The translations under genes were made by a program, and so were the position numbers. The notes under the pieces were generated by a model. The model searched no databases and was not told where the DNA came from. It saw only the letters and a program-made list of their open reading frames with translations. 64,000 nucleotides of DNA from contig NZ_DLFW01000038.1 in NCBI RefSeq assembly GCF_002482385.1, forward strand, positions 1 through 64,000, written 5' to 3'. Source of the DNA: Dysgonomonas sp. UBA7710 (GTDB lineage Bacteria > Bacteroidota > Bacteroidia > Bacteroidales > Dysgonomonadaceae). This document shows positions 31,733 to 41,413 of the stretch, piece by piece; position 1 is the stretch's first letter; every line of letters starts with the position of its first letter.

Positions 31733-32626
31733 ATGCAACTATTACAACCTCAGCACTGGATCGAGTACGAACTGATCGATTCGGGAGAATATGAAAAGTT
31801 AGAGCGATTCGGCAAATACATTATACGCCGCCCCGAACCGCAAGCCGTATGGCGCAAGTCATTACCGGAAAAAGAATGGGAGGATATGCCGGATGCCATC
31901 TTCAGGAGGGAAAAAGGAAAGGCTTCCCAGGATGGTAACGACAAGGGTGTATGGACTCAAAAGAAAGGAATGCCTGACCAGTGGTTCATCAATTATAAGT
32001 ATAAGGAAATGAACCTTAAATTCCGTTTGGGACTGACCTCATTCAAGCACGTCGGCATATTTCCCGAACAGGCCGAAAACTGGAATTTCATCTACGATAC
32101 AATCAAAGAAATAAAAATAGAGGAACCTAAAGTACTCAATCTCTTTGCATACACGGGTGGAGCCTCTATCGCCGCTAAGAGTGCCGGAGCAGATGTAACA
32201 CATGTGGATTCGGTACGGCAGGTGATTACATGGTCGCGTGAGAATATGGAAGCTTCGGGACTGGATAATATCCGCTGGATAGTCGAAGATGCCCTTAAAT
32301 TTTGCCGCAGGGAGGTAAAGCGCGAAAAAAAATACAACGGCATAATACTCGACCCCCCTGCTTATGGACGGGGACCTGACGGTGAGAAATGGATACTGGA
32401 AGAAAATATCGCTGAACTGATGGAGCTATGCCATGAACTATTGTCCGAAAAAGATTCTTTCCTTATTCTCAATCTTTATTCCATGGGATTCTCGGCCGTC
32501 ATCGCTGAAAATCTGATAAAAGATTACTTCCCTGATGTGAAAAATTACCAGTTCGGGGAGCTGATTGTTCTGGAAAAATCGGGTAAGAATCTTCCGTTAA
32601 GCGTATATGCCCGATTTAAAAAGTAA
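31733..32626 (+). CDS. SAM-dependent methyltransferase (RlmI/RlmK-like)
   Basis: Protein of 297 residues with a class I Rossmann methyltransferase fold. SAM motif I is VLNLFAYTGGASIAAKSAG, motif II VTHVDSV, and the catalytic-type motif IV is GIILDPPAYGRGPDG. It resembles 23S rRNA (cytosine-5) methyltransferases of the RlmI group but lacks an obvious N-terminal PUA domain. ATG at 31733 is chosen: it lies 10 bases after the HerA-like stop codon, while the longer frame to 31691 overlaps that gene. Confidence 0.85.
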   Translation: MQLLQPQHWIEYELIDSGEYEKLERFGKYIIRRPEPQAVWRKSLPEKEWEDMPDAIFRREKGKASQDGNDKGVWTQKKGMPDQWFINYKYKEMNLKFRLGLTSFKHVGIFPEQAENWNFIYDTIKEIKIEEPKVLNLFAYTGGASIAAKSAGADVTHVDSVRQVITWSRENMEASGLDNIRWIVEDALKFCRREVKREKKYNGIILDPPAYGRGPDGEKWILEENIAELMELCHELLSEKDSFLILNLYSMGFSAVIAENLIKDYFPDVKNYQFGELIVLEKSGKNLPLSVYARFKK

Positions 32627-32750
32627 GATCTTGTTTAATCCCGTCAAGAAATTTTGTTGTGAAACTTAAACCGGCTCTAAAACAAACACACAAACTTTCC
32701 GTTATATTATAAATATACAAACAGAACAAATTACGAAAAATCAATAAATT

Positions 32751-35423
32751 ATGAAGAAAGTATTAACCATTATTGGCGTAGTGTTGATAGTCATTATAAT
32801 AGCAATGATATCGATACCTTTTTTGTTTAAGGACAAAATTAAAACCGCGGTACTCAACGTTGCCAACGAACAACTGAATGCCAAAGTAGATATTAAGGAC
32901 TTCGGACTCAATTTATTTTCCAATTTCCCCAATGCCACATTATCTCTCGAAGATGCAAGTATTACAGGTATCGGTGATTTCGAAAAGGACACATTGGTAC
33001 AGGCTAAATCAGGTAGCGTGACTATCGATCTGATGAGCCTCTTCGGAAGTAACTACAATATTTCAAGAATTAATCTGGACAGGGCTTCCGTATATGCAAA
33101 AGTGCTGGCCGACGGCCGTACCAATTATGATATAATGAAAACGGATTCTACTGCGACTGACACCGAAACTGAAAACAGTACTCCGTTTAACCTGAATCTG
33201 AAAAAAATTACAGTGAATGACTGCAACATCGTTTATCAGAACGATTCCACAAAAATGAAACTCGTGCTCAATAAATGGAGCGGTGAAATATCCGGTGATT
33301 TTTCTGCCAGCGAAACAACGATAAAAACCACCTCCGAAATCAGTGAGATTTCCTTCTATATGGATGGTATCCCTTATCTGAACAAAGTAAAAGGAAATGC
33401 GGATGCTACCATTAACGCGAATTTCGATAATATGAAGTTCACATTCGACAAAAGCGAAATCAGGATAAATGAGTTGAAAGCCTCTATCGACGGATGGTTT
33501 ACAATGCAGGGCAAAAACTATGAGGATATGGACTTCGACCTGAAACTGAATGCTCCCGACACACAATTCAAAGATATACTTTCCCTTGTTCCGGCCATGT
33601 ACACAGCCGACTTCAAAGATGTGAAAACATCGGGGACAGCAACTCTCGACGCCTATATCAAAGGGCTTTGGCAAGGAGAAAATTACCCTGCTTTTAATGT
33701 AAAGGTAGGTGTAAATAATGCCATGTTCCAATATCCGTTATTGCCAAAATCGGTGAACGACATCAATCTAGCAGTGGATATAAACAGTAAAGGCGGTTCG
33801 CTCGATAATATGATTATCGACATCAGCAAATTCAGCTTCAACCTGGGAGGAAATCCATTCAGCGGAAACCTCAACATTACCACCCCGATGAGCGACCCTA
33901 ACCTGAAAGCGCATGCCAATGGTACAATCAATCTGGGGATGATAAAGGAAGTATATCCTCTGGAAAAAGGTACGGAACTGAATGGTATAATCACAGCCAA
34001 CATCAATCTGGCCACAAGAATGTCTGCTATAGAAAAAGAACAATATGAAAATGTATCGGCGACCGGTAAACTGGAACTAAATAATATGGCATACAAAGCT
34101 ACCGATATGCCGGAAGTATTAATCAACAATGCATCCCTCGAATTTACCCCGCGTTATGTAAATCTACCTTCGCTGGAAGTAAAAATCGGCAAGAACGACA
34201 TCTCGGCAAACGGCCGTCTGGAAAACTTTATCGCTTATGCGCTGAAAGACCAGACACTGAAAGGCCAGTTGAATATAAAGTCTAATTATCTGAACGCAAA
34301 CGACTTCATTAGCAGCGAAACATCCGGAACAGCCGCAACTGATACCACATCGGCAACTTCAGAAGACATCATTATCCCTAAGAATATAGATTTCACACTA
34401 AGTGCTGTCCTTAACCAGATCGTATATGGCAAAATGAACATTACAAATATGGTAGGCAACATGACTGTAAGGAATGGCATACTGACACTGAATAATGTCA
34501 GTGCCAACGCATTGGGCGGTTCCGCTAAGGTCAACGGGTCGTATAACACGTCCGATCCTAAAACACCAAAGGTAGATTTTGACATCGCATTGTCGAAGGT
34601 ATCATTTGCTGAAACATTCAAATCGGTGGAATCAATCCAGAAATTCGCCCCTATCTTCGAAAGCCTGGTAGGTACATATTCCATGAATCTGAAATTTAAT
34701 ACATCACTGGGACAATCCATCATGCAAACCCTTGCAAGTCTTACCGGTAGCGGCGCATTACAAACAAGCGACGTAAAGGTGGAGAATGTAGCCGCACTTA
34801 CAGCCCTTTCATCCGCTTTGAAAACCGACGCGCTGAAATCTATATCTCCGAAAGATTTGAATCTGCCGTTCAATATCGATAACGGGCAGATTATTACCAA
34901 GCCATTCAATATCAATATCGGTAACGGAGGCATGATGAAACTGGAAGGTTCTACCGGACTCGACCAGAGTATCAATTACAAAGGAACCGTAACCCTGCCT
35001 AAATCATTGGCAAATAATTATATCAACAATGTGCCTATCACCATCGGCGGTACTTTCTCCAGTCCTAAAATCGGAGTGGACACCAAAGCTTTGGTAACCG
35101 ATGCCGCATCATCTATTGTCAGCGGCCTGCTGGGAGGAAAAAGTGACGGCACAGGAACTTCCCTGTCGGAAGAAAAAGCCAAGCAAATAGAGAAAATCAG
35201 GACTGAAGCAGACAATTCCGCTAAAAAGCTCGTTGAAGAAGCACAAAAGCAATCTGACAATCTGGTAGCTAAAGCGGGCAGTAACGCTCTTGCAAAAGCT
35301 GCAGCAAAAGGCGCAGGAAAGAAACTGGTGGATGAGGCCGAAAAACAGGGGCAAAATCTGAGGAACAAGGCCGAAGAGCAAATCAAGAAAATTGAAGGGG
35401 AAACGGCTGCGACCACAGAATAA
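32751..35423 (+). CDS. AsmA-family envelope protein
   Basis: Protein of 890 residues with an N-terminal membrane anchor (about 4-27) and an AsmA-like N-terminal domain (FPNATLSLEDASITG, VTIDLMSLFG, ISRINLDRASVYAKV). A long beta-rich middle (to about 800) fits the bridge-like AsmA/Tam repeats. The last 80 residues are an Ala/Lys/Glu-rich coiled coil with imperfect repeats such as KLVEEAQKQSDNLV and KLVDEAEKQGQNLR. AsmA proteins are thought to carry lipids between the inner and outer membrane. Followed by a strong terminator. Confidence 0.88.
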   Translation: MKKVLTIIGVVLIVIIIAMISIPFLFKDKIKTAVLNVANEQLNAKVDIKDFGLNLFSNFPNATLSLEDASITGIGDFEKDTLVQAKSGSVTIDLMSLFGSNYNISRINLDRASVYAKVLADGRTNYDIMKTDSTATDTETENSTPFNLNLKKITVNDCNIVYQNDSTKMKLVLNKWSGEISGDFSASETTIKTTSEISEISFYMDGIPYLNKVKGNADATINANFDNMKFTFDKSEIRINELKASIDGWFTMQGKNYEDMDFDLKLNAPDTQFKDILSLVPAMYTADFKDVKTSGTATLDAYIKGLWQGENYPAFNVKVGVNNAMFQYPLLPKSVNDINLAVDINSKGGSLDNMIIDISKFSFNLGGNPFSGNLNITTPMSDPNLKAHANGTINLGMIKEVYPLEKGTELNGIITANINLATRMSAIEKEQYENVSATGKLELNNMAYKATDMPEVLINNASLEFTPRYVNLPSLEVKIGKNDISANGRLENFIAYALKDQTLKGQLNIKSNYLNANDFISSETSGTAATDTTSATSEDIIIPKNIDFTLSAVLNQIVYGKMNITNMVGNMTVRNGILTLNNVSANALGGSAKVNGSYNTSDPKTPKVDFDIALSKVSFAETFKSVESIQKFAPIFESLVGTYSMNLKFNTSLGQSIMQTLASLTGSGALQTSDVKVENVAALTALSSALKTDALKSISPKDLNLPFNIDNGQIITKPFNINIGNGGMMKLEGSTGLDQSINYKGTVTLPKSLANNYINNVPITIGGTFSSPKIGVDTKALVTDAASSIVSGLLGGKSDGTGTSLSEEKAKQIEKIRTEADNSAKKLVEEAQKQSDNLVAKAGSNALAKAAAKGAGKKLVDEAEKQGQNLRNKAEEQIKKIEGETAATTE

Positions 35424-35447
35424 AGACAGAATATATATCTTGCTCAG

Positions 35448-35484
35448 AGAGGTGCTTTAGTTGTTGCTAAAGCACCTCTTTTTT
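35448..35484 (+). terminator. Terminator of the AsmA gene
   Basis: AGAGGTGCTTTAG (35448-35460) pairs perfectly with CTAAAGCACCTCT (35467-35479), followed by a T run. Confidence 0.9.
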
Positions 35485-35519
35485 GTAATGGGATTCCCAA
35501 ATATTTATCTATATATTGG

Positions 35520-35900
35520 AGAAGTTACGAGTAGATGAGATACGGGTTATTTGCAGTTAACTGTAAAAGCTGTTACCTATGTTACTTTTTAACTATATAT
35601 TGTAAATATAGGTTAACACAAAGCGGTCTTTGAAATGATTATTGTTAATGAAGAGTGGAAAAGGTTACAATTGAAGAGACAGAAAGAGTGTTACCTTTTA
35701 GTAAGTAATAAATAGTGAGTAAATAGATACGAGTAAACAAGATACCAGATACGAGTTGATGACTGCTAACTGTTGACTGTTGACTGATACATGTGTTACT
35801 TTTGTTACCTTTTAACAAGTAGTAAGTATAAAGGTGTTCCAATTGTTAACTGCTTACTGTTGACTGTTGACTGAAAAGGTTGTTACCTTTTAGCAAGTTT
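35520..35900. repeat. Left copy of long inverted repeat plus heptad array
   Basis: 35570-35700 (131 bases) is identical to the reverse complement of 41150-41280. Flanking sequence on both sides is similar but diverged. From 35697 inward the sequence is 7-base words (AGTAAGT AATAAAT AGTGAGT ... ATACGAG ... CTAACTG TTGACTG TTGACTG), then a second, shorter round from GTTACCTTTTAACAAG (35807) to about 35900. No gene is visible in 35424-36173 apart from a 38-codon coding-like stretch. Confidence 0.85.
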
Positions 35901-35965
35901 AAGTCATGATTGCAAATCAGGTTATATTATCCTTTACATAGATATTGAATTGCCGCTAACAGACA

Positions 35966-36081
35966 GCAATACAATTTGCAAAGCTACAGGAGGGAGTTTA
36001 TACTGTTGACGAAAACAGCGAAAGGCTTAACAAAGAATTAGAAGCAATATGCCAATTGTCAAATATGCCGATATGCCAATG
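35966..36081 (+). pseudogene. Possible gene remnant
   Basis: After an in-frame TAA, 38 codons read QTAIQFAKLQEGVYTVDE and continue with a protein-like, charged helix-forming composition, stopping with TGA inside the hairpin at 36066. There is no start codon and no recognised family. It could be the end of a decayed gene, or chance. Confidence 0.2.
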
Positions 36082-36143
36082 AATACAAGTTCCGGTATTA
36101 GGCAATTTGCTAATTTCCGGATTTACTCATTGGCATATCGGCA
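36066..36143. repeat. Large nested hairpin after the M13 peptidase gene
   Basis: TGCCGATATGCCAATGA (36066-36082) pairs perfectly with TCATTGGCATATCGGCA (36127-36143). Inside, TCCGG (36091-36095) pairs with CCGGA (36117-36121) and ATTAG with CTAAT. It lies 31 bases past the leftward stop codon. A diverged half copy (TTTGCTAATTT, CATTGGCATAT, CACATTA) lies at 62808-62845, just past the end of the efflux adaptor gene. Confidence 0.7.
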
Positions 36144-36173
36144 CATTATTTCATCAGTACATTAAAAAATCAG

Positions 36174-38219
36174 TTACCAGATATCTGCTCGTTTATCCTT
36201 AGGAATGAACAAGGAATCTTTCTCTGTAATACCGAATGCATCATACCATGCATTGATATGAGGAAGAGTCCCATTTACACGCCATTTTCCCAATGAGTGA
36301 GGGTCCATCTTGGTACGACGGAGAATTTCCTCGTCACGGATATTACCAGCCCACACACTTGAATAGGAAAGGAAGAAACGCTGGGCCGGAGTAAAGCCGT
36401 CAATCTTATTACCAGTCTTAGCTTCATCTGTCTTTTCGAATGCATTATAGGATATTTGCAAGCCTCCGAAGTCACCGATATTTTCGCCCAGCGTAAATTC
36501 TCCGTTGGCAAATACCCCCGGTAGAACTTCGATCTTGTTGAAATGTTGAACAAGCACTTGCGCTCTTTCAGTAAACTTCTTGGAATCATCTGCTGTCCAC
36601 CAGTTTGCAAGATTCCCTACTTTATCGTACTGGCTGCCCTGATCGTCGAAACCATGAGACATTTCGTGACCGATAACAACACCGATTGCCCCATAGTTTA
36701 CAGCATCATCAGCATCCAGATAGAAGAACGGTGGTTGCAGGATACCCGCAGGGAAACATATTTCGTTAGTGGTAGGATTATAATATGCATTCACCATTTG
36801 CGGAGGCATATGCCATTCTTCCTTATCTACAGGCTTCTTGATCTTCTTAATCATCTCGTTATAAGAAAATTGTTCAGCCCTGACCATATTGGCCCAATAG
36901 CTTTCGTCTTTCCTGATTTCGAGTGTGGTATAGTCTTTCCATTTGTCCGGATAGCCGATTTTCACATTGAAAGCATTCAGTTTTTCCTGAGCTTTCTCCT
37001 TTGTTTCAGGACTCATCCATGTGAGGTTGTTGATACGCTCACCCAAAGTCACTTGCAGGTTTTTCACCAGTTTCATCATTCTTTCTTTGGCTTCGGCAGG
37101 GAAATACTTAGCAACATACATTTGTCCTACAGCTTCGCTCAATGCGCCGTCGACAGTGCTTACCGTACGCTTCCAACGGGGTTGTAATGCCTTACGGCCG
37201 CTCAGTTGTTTGCCATAAAAGTCAAAATTGGCATTTACGAAATTATCGCTCAGATACGAAGCCGCAGCATCGATCACACACCACGAAAGATATGCTTTCG
37301 ATTCTTCAAGAGGTAGTGTCTGGATAAGTTTTACGGCTGTAGCAACCGGTTTTACCTGAGCCACATTGATTTCAGTAAAGTCTTTCGCGTCGGCAGCATC
37401 GAAGAATGCTTTCCAGTCGAAGTTGGCTACGGATTTGTTCAGGTCCTCAACTTTCATCTTATGATAGTTCAACTCCGGCTTTCTGGTATCCTCTTTCTTG
37501 AAGTGGTCCTGAGCCAAAGCTGTTTCTATTTTAAGAACTGCATCGGCAGCTTTTACCGCATCAGCTTCTGCATACCCTGCATTTACAAACTGTGTCTCGA
37601 TCAGATCGGTATATCCTTTGCGGATAGCAACAGAAGTGGAATCGGTAGCAACATAATATTCACGTTCGCCAAGTCCCAGTCCACCCTGATATAGCTGAAT
37701 GATATTCATCGCACTGTTCTTATCGTCAGCACCCACATAAAGAGCGAGGAAAGGAGAACTTGCATATTTCCTCAATTCGCCGGATAATTTAATGATATCT
37801 GCTGTATTAGCCGCTTTTTTAATCGCGTCAAGCTGCTGTTGAATAGGTTTTGCCCCATCGGCATTGAGCTTTGTGCTATCCATACCGATAGCAAATAAGT
37901 CTCCGATCTTTTGCTCTACAGAACCTTGTTTATGCTCTGTCTTTCCCAGGTCTTCAATAAGACCTTTCACTTGTTTCTGATTATTTTCTGCCAGCTGGTC
38001 GAAAGAGCCGTAACGGGCATATTCATCCTTTATCGGATTGGCTTTTGCCCATCCGCCTGTAGCATACTGATAAAAATCGTTGCCGGGGATAGCTGTAGTA
38101 TCCAGATTGGCAATGTCAAAGCTTTTCACTTCCACGTTCGTCTGAGTATTTGTCTTGTCTTTGCAACTGACGGAAGCAAAGGCGAGAACAGCAATTGGTA
38201 AATAATAAATTGTTCTCAT
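36174..38219 (-). CDS. M13-family zinc metallopeptidase, lipoprotein
   Basis: Neprilysin/PepO-like endopeptidase of 681 residues. The lipobox region FASVSCKDK near residue 20 suggests a lipoprotein of the periplasm or outer membrane. The M13 core has VIGHEMSHGFDDQG, with zinc site HExxH at 518-522, the third ligand E579 in GENIGDFGG, and the substrate-binding NAYY segment (VNAYYNPTTNEICFPAG). The C-terminus ends RADIW, where the family usually has CxxW, so the C-terminal disulfide cysteine is missing. ATG 38219 is chosen because the signal peptide starts there; a longer frame runs into the neighbouring gene. Last gene of the ABC-F/SGNH/M13 run. Confidence 0.9.
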   Translation of the reverse strand: MRTIYYLPIAVLAFASVSCKDKTNTQTNVEVKSFDIANLDTTAIPGNDFYQYATGGWAKANPIKDEYARYGSFDQLAENNQKQVKGLIEDLGKTEHKQGSVEQKIGDLFAIGMDSTKLNADGAKPIQQQLDAIKKAANTADIIKLSGELRKYASSPFLALYVGADDKNSAMNIIQLYQGGLGLGEREYYVATDSTSVAIRKGYTDLIETQFVNAGYAEADAVKAADAVLKIETALAQDHFKKEDTRKPELNYHKMKVEDLNKSVANFDWKAFFDAADAKDFTEINVAQVKPVATAVKLIQTLPLEESKAYLSWCVIDAAASYLSDNFVNANFDFYGKQLSGRKALQPRWKRTVSTVDGALSEAVGQMYVAKYFPAEAKERMMKLVKNLQVTLGERINNLTWMSPETKEKAQEKLNAFNVKIGYPDKWKDYTTLEIRKDESYWANMVRAEQFSYNEMIKKIKKPVDKEEWHMPPQMVNAYYNPTTNEICFPAGILQPPFFYLDADDAVNYGAIGVVIGHEMSHGFDDQGSQYDKVGNLANWWTADDSKKFTERAQVLVQHFNKIEVLPGVFANGEFTLGENIGDFGGLQISYNAFEKTDEAKTGNKIDGFTPAQRFFLSYSSVWAGNIRDEEILRRTKMDPHSLGKWRVNGTLPHINAWYDAFGITEKDSLFIPKDKRADIW

Positions 38220-38229
38220 CTGATATAAA

Positions 38230-38895
38230 TTAATAAATATATGATTGTAATTGTTCTTTCCAAACGGCATAGCCCGCATCATTCAGATGAAGCCCGTCAC
38301 CCGTATATCCGGCATTCAGCAAACGTTTCTTTGCTAGGAAAAACGGGTACAGATCTATAAATGTAATGGATTCCTCTTTGCAGAACCTGCGTATCTCTTT
38401 ATTCAGGTCTTCGATCTGCTTTTCCTTTCCCTTCATCCGTTCATATATGCAGACATCCCTGTTCATAGGTAGCAGACTCTGTACAAATATCTGTGTATCG
38501 GGACTTCCGCTTTTTACCTGATAAATAAGGGATTTGATGCCGACCATTATCTTTTCATTTGGACGGCCCAACGAAATATCATTGATACCTGCCATTACAA
38601 AGAGTTTCATCGGTCTGGCGTCGATTATCTCGCGCAGGCGCCCCAGCATACCGAACACATTATCGCCGGCAATGCCACGGTTTGCAACATTCATTCCGGG
38701 AAAATATTCCTCCCATTTTCCCGCTTGGGTAAGGCTGTTACCAAGAAAAACAATCTGCCCTTCTTTCAGAGGATTCGCCTTGAATACAGCCATCCGGTCT
38801 ATATAAATCTGATTATCCAAAATATTCTCTTTAATTTCCTGCCCCATCACGCAGGCCGATAGTGATAACAATAATATTAGCAAATTGGTTCTCAT
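38230..38895 (-). CDS. SGNH/GDSL-family hydrolase
   Basis: Protein of 221 residues with an N-terminal signal (a lipobox-like LSLSAC at 13-18 is possible). SGNH blocks are present: FLGNSLTQAG (block I, catalytic Ser), NRGIAGDNVFG (block II, Gly), AGINDIS (block III, Asn) and DGLHLNDAGY (block V, Asp and His). Such proteins deacylate lipids or glycans. Secretion suggests a substrate in the envelope or medium. It is 10 bases upstream of the M13 peptidase gene and 19 bases downstream of the ABC-F gene, so the three are cotranscribed. Confidence 0.88.
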   Translation of the reverse strand: MRTNLLILLLSLSACVMGQEIKENILDNQIYIDRMAVFKANPLKEGQIVFLGNSLTQAGKWEEYFPGMNVANRGIAGDNVFGMLGRLREIIDARPMKLFVMAGINDISLGRPNEKIMVGIKSLIYQVKSGSPDTQIFVQSLLPMNRDVCIYERMKGKEKQIEDLNKEIRRFCKEESITFIDLYPFFLAKKRLLNAGYTGDGLHLNDAGYAVWKEQLQSYIY

Positions 38896-38914
38896 AGTAA
38901 ATCTTATTATCAGG

Positions 38915-40861
38915 TTAAGTATTATTCTTCATATTCTCCAGTTCCACCGTCAACTCCTCCCACCGGCTCATATCCTTCTCCAGTTCCTTTGCCAATTGTC
39001 CGTGTTTCTCGAAGAGGGAAGTATCAGCCGCACCTTCGGGTGTAGCCAGTTTCATTTCAATATCTGCTACCTCGCTTTCTTTGTTCTCAATTGTTTGTTC
39101 AATATCTGAGATTTGCTTTTCAATTCTCTTTATCTGGCGGCTCAACTCTTTACGTTCCTCATAAGAAAGCTTATTTACAGGGTCTTCCGCTATTTTTTCC
39201 GGCTCCTCATTTTTAGAAGGGACATTTGCCGGCACTTCCAGTTCTTTAAGGCTATCCATCTTTTTGCGTTGCAGGAATTCATAGATTCCGCCCAGATGCT
39301 CTTTCACCTGCTGATTGCCAAATTCATATACCTTATCCACCAAGCCATTCAGGAAATCGCGGTCGTGCGATACAACAATCACAGTGCCCTCAAATTCCCT
39401 CAATGCATCTTTCAGGACATCTTTCGATTTCATATCGAGATGATTGGTCGGCTCATCCAGGATTAGCAGGTTTACAGGTTCGAGCAATAAGCGGATCATC
39501 GCCAGACGGCTGCGTTCTCCTCCCGAAAGTACCTTCACCTTCTTATCAGAGGCCTCGCCACCAAACATAAATGCACCGAGTATATCCCGTATTTTAGTAC
39601 GAATATCACCAACAGCAACATAGTCTATTGTTTCAAATACAGTCTTCTCCTCATCCAGCAACTGTGCCTGATTCTGAGCAAAGTACCCAATCTTTACATT
39701 ATGCCCCAACTCTAATTTTCCTTTAAAGTCGGTTTCACCCATGATACACTTTACCAGTGTCGATTTACCTTCCCCGTTCTTACCCACAAAAGCGACTTTA
39801 TCCCCTCTGTTGATAGTGAAGGTCACATCCTTGAATATAAGATGATCGCCATAACTTTTCTCTACATTTTCAGTTATAACAGGATACGAACCGGAACGGG
39901 GAGCCGGAGGAAATTTCAGATTCAGCATGGCATTATCTTCATCATCCACCTCGAGCCGCTCTATTTTATCGAGCTGCTTGATTCGCGATTGTACCTGTAC
40001 AGCTTTTGTTGCCTTATAACGGAAACGTTCGATAAATTCTTCGGTCTTCTGTATCTGTTTCTGCTGATTTTCGAAAGCACGCATCTGATGTTCCCGATGC
40101 TCTTTGCGCAGTTCCACATATTTAGAATACGGGACTTTATAATCATAAATACGCCCGAGGGATATTTCCACTGTGCGTTGTGTAACCGCATCCAGAAAAG
40201 CCCTGTCGTGCGAAACAAGAATCACTGCATTAGCACGGGTAGCCAGAAAATTTTCGAGCCATTGAATGGATTCTATATCCAGATGGTTGGTCGGCTCATC
40301 GAGGAGTAAAACTTCCGGTCGTTGAAGCAACAACTTAGCCAGTTCTATACGCATACGCCATCCTCCGCTGAATTCGCTGGTGGGGCGGGTAAAATCCGTA
40401 CGGTTAAAACCTAAGCCGGTCAGAGTTTTCTCTATTTCAGCCTGAAAGTTATTTCCGCCCGACATCAGAAACTGTTCATTCAGATGGGCTGATTTCTCTA
40501 TCAGGTTGTGGTATACTTCCGATTCGTAATCCGTTCTTTCGGCTAGTTGTCGGTTAACATACTCCAACTCGGCTTCCATCTTCTGAATATGTTCGAAAGC
40601 CAGAGATGCTTCTTCAAAAACCGTATTCCCTTCTTTAAGGGTCATATGTTGTGGCAAATAGCCGATTGTTATATCTTTAGGATATGAGATATTGCCCCGT
40701 GTAGGTGGTTGCAATCCTGCAAATATTTTGAGCATGGTAGATTTACCCGCTCCGTTTTTCCCTACAAGGGCAATCCTGTCTTTTTTATTCACTACGAACG
40801 ATATATCATCAAAAAGGGTAAATCCTCCGAATTCTACCGTAAGTCCTTCTACTGAAATCAC
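38915..40861 (-). CDS. ABC-F family ATPase (Uup/YheS type)
   Basis: Protein of 648 residues with two ATP-binding cassettes and no membrane helices. It has GKNGAGKST with LSGGE-like FSGGWRMR and LLLDEPTNHLD in the first, and GKNGEGKST, LSGGERSRL and LILDEPTNHLD in the second. The C-terminal 100 residues form a Lys/Glu-rich coiled coil like Uup. Members act on the ribosome; roles include ribosome rescue and antibiotic protection. The start is GTG at 40861, giving the conserved MISVEGLTVEFGG N-terminus. A -7 box TACTTTTG lies 24 bases upstream (40892-40885). First gene of the block enclosed by the inverted repeat. Confidence 0.9.
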   Translation of the reverse strand: MISVEGLTVEFGGFTLFDDISFVVNKKDRIALVGKNGAGKSTMLKIFAGLQPPTRGNISYPKDITIGYLPQHMTLKEGNTVFEEASLAFEHIQKMEAELEYVNRQLAERTDYESEVYHNLIEKSAHLNEQFLMSGGNNFQAEIEKTLTGLGFNRTDFTRPTSEFSGGWRMRIELAKLLLQRPEVLLLDEPTNHLDIESIQWLENFLATRANAVILVSHDRAFLDAVTQRTVEISLGRIYDYKVPYSKYVELRKEHREHQMRAFENQQKQIQKTEEFIERFRYKATKAVQVQSRIKQLDKIERLEVDDEDNAMLNLKFPPAPRSGSYPVITENVEKSYGDHLIFKDVTFTINRGDKVAFVGKNGEGKSTLVKCIMGETDFKGKLELGHNVKIGYFAQNQAQLLDEEKTVFETIDYVAVGDIRTKIRDILGAFMFGGEASDKKVKVLSGGERSRLAMIRLLLEPVNLLILDEPTNHLDMKSKDVLKDALREFEGTVIVVSHDRDFLNGLVDKVYEFGNQQVKEHLGGIYEFLQRKKMDSLKELEVPANVPSKNEEPEKIAEDPVNKLSYEERKELSRQIKRIEKQISDIEQTIENKESEVADIEMKLATPEGAADTSLFEKHGQLAKELEKDMSRWEELTVELENMKNNT

Positions 40862-40884
40862 AATTAATATATTTTAAATCTATG

Positions 40885-40892
40885 CAAAAGTA
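40885..40892 (-). promoter_or_regulatory. -7 box TACTTTTG of the ABC-F operon
   Basis: Consensus -7 box 23 bases before the GTG start, so the 5' untranslated leader would be very short. Confidence 0.5.
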
Positions 40893-40979
40893 GGGAATTT
40901 TGTTGATAGCTAAATAGAAACAAGACTAAATAAGCTACTTGGAAAAATAAAATTATATTGATCGTCAATATACCAAACA

Positions 40980-41340
40980 ACGTTTGCCGAAGCAGCAAGA
41001 CTACCGTTATTTGTTAAAAGGTAACAGATATATCAGTTAACAGTTAACAGTTAACAGTTAGCAGTTAACAACTTGTATCTCGTAACTCGTCTACTCGTAT
41101 CTCATATAACTTTCAACTTAGTACTTATTACTTAAAACTCATTACTTGTTAAAAGGTAACACTCTTTCTGTCTCTTCAATTGTAACCTTTTCCACTCTTC
41201 ATTAACAATAATCATTTCAAAGACCGCTTTGTGTTAACCTATATTTACAATATATAGTTAAAAAGTAACATAGGTAACAGTTTTTACAGTTAGCTGTATA
41301 ATCCGTATCTTGTTTACCCGTAACGTATCACTGTTTACTA
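40980..41340. repeat. Right copy of long inverted repeat plus heptad array
   Basis: 41150-41280 is the exact inverted partner of 35570-35700. Inward of it, 41027-41145 is a run of 7-base words (CAGTTAA x3, CAGTTAG, CAGTTAA, CAACTTG, TATCTCG, TAACTCG ... TTCAACT TAGTACT TATTACT) bounded by two direct copies of TTGTTAAAAGGTAACA (41011-41026 and 41146-41161). No gene is visible in 40893-41413. Confidence 0.85.
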
Positions 41341-41413
41341 TATAGATAAAGTATTTTCTAAAATCAACTATCATTTGTATGGTAATCTTAGCCCTTGATT
41401 TGCAGAATAAAGG

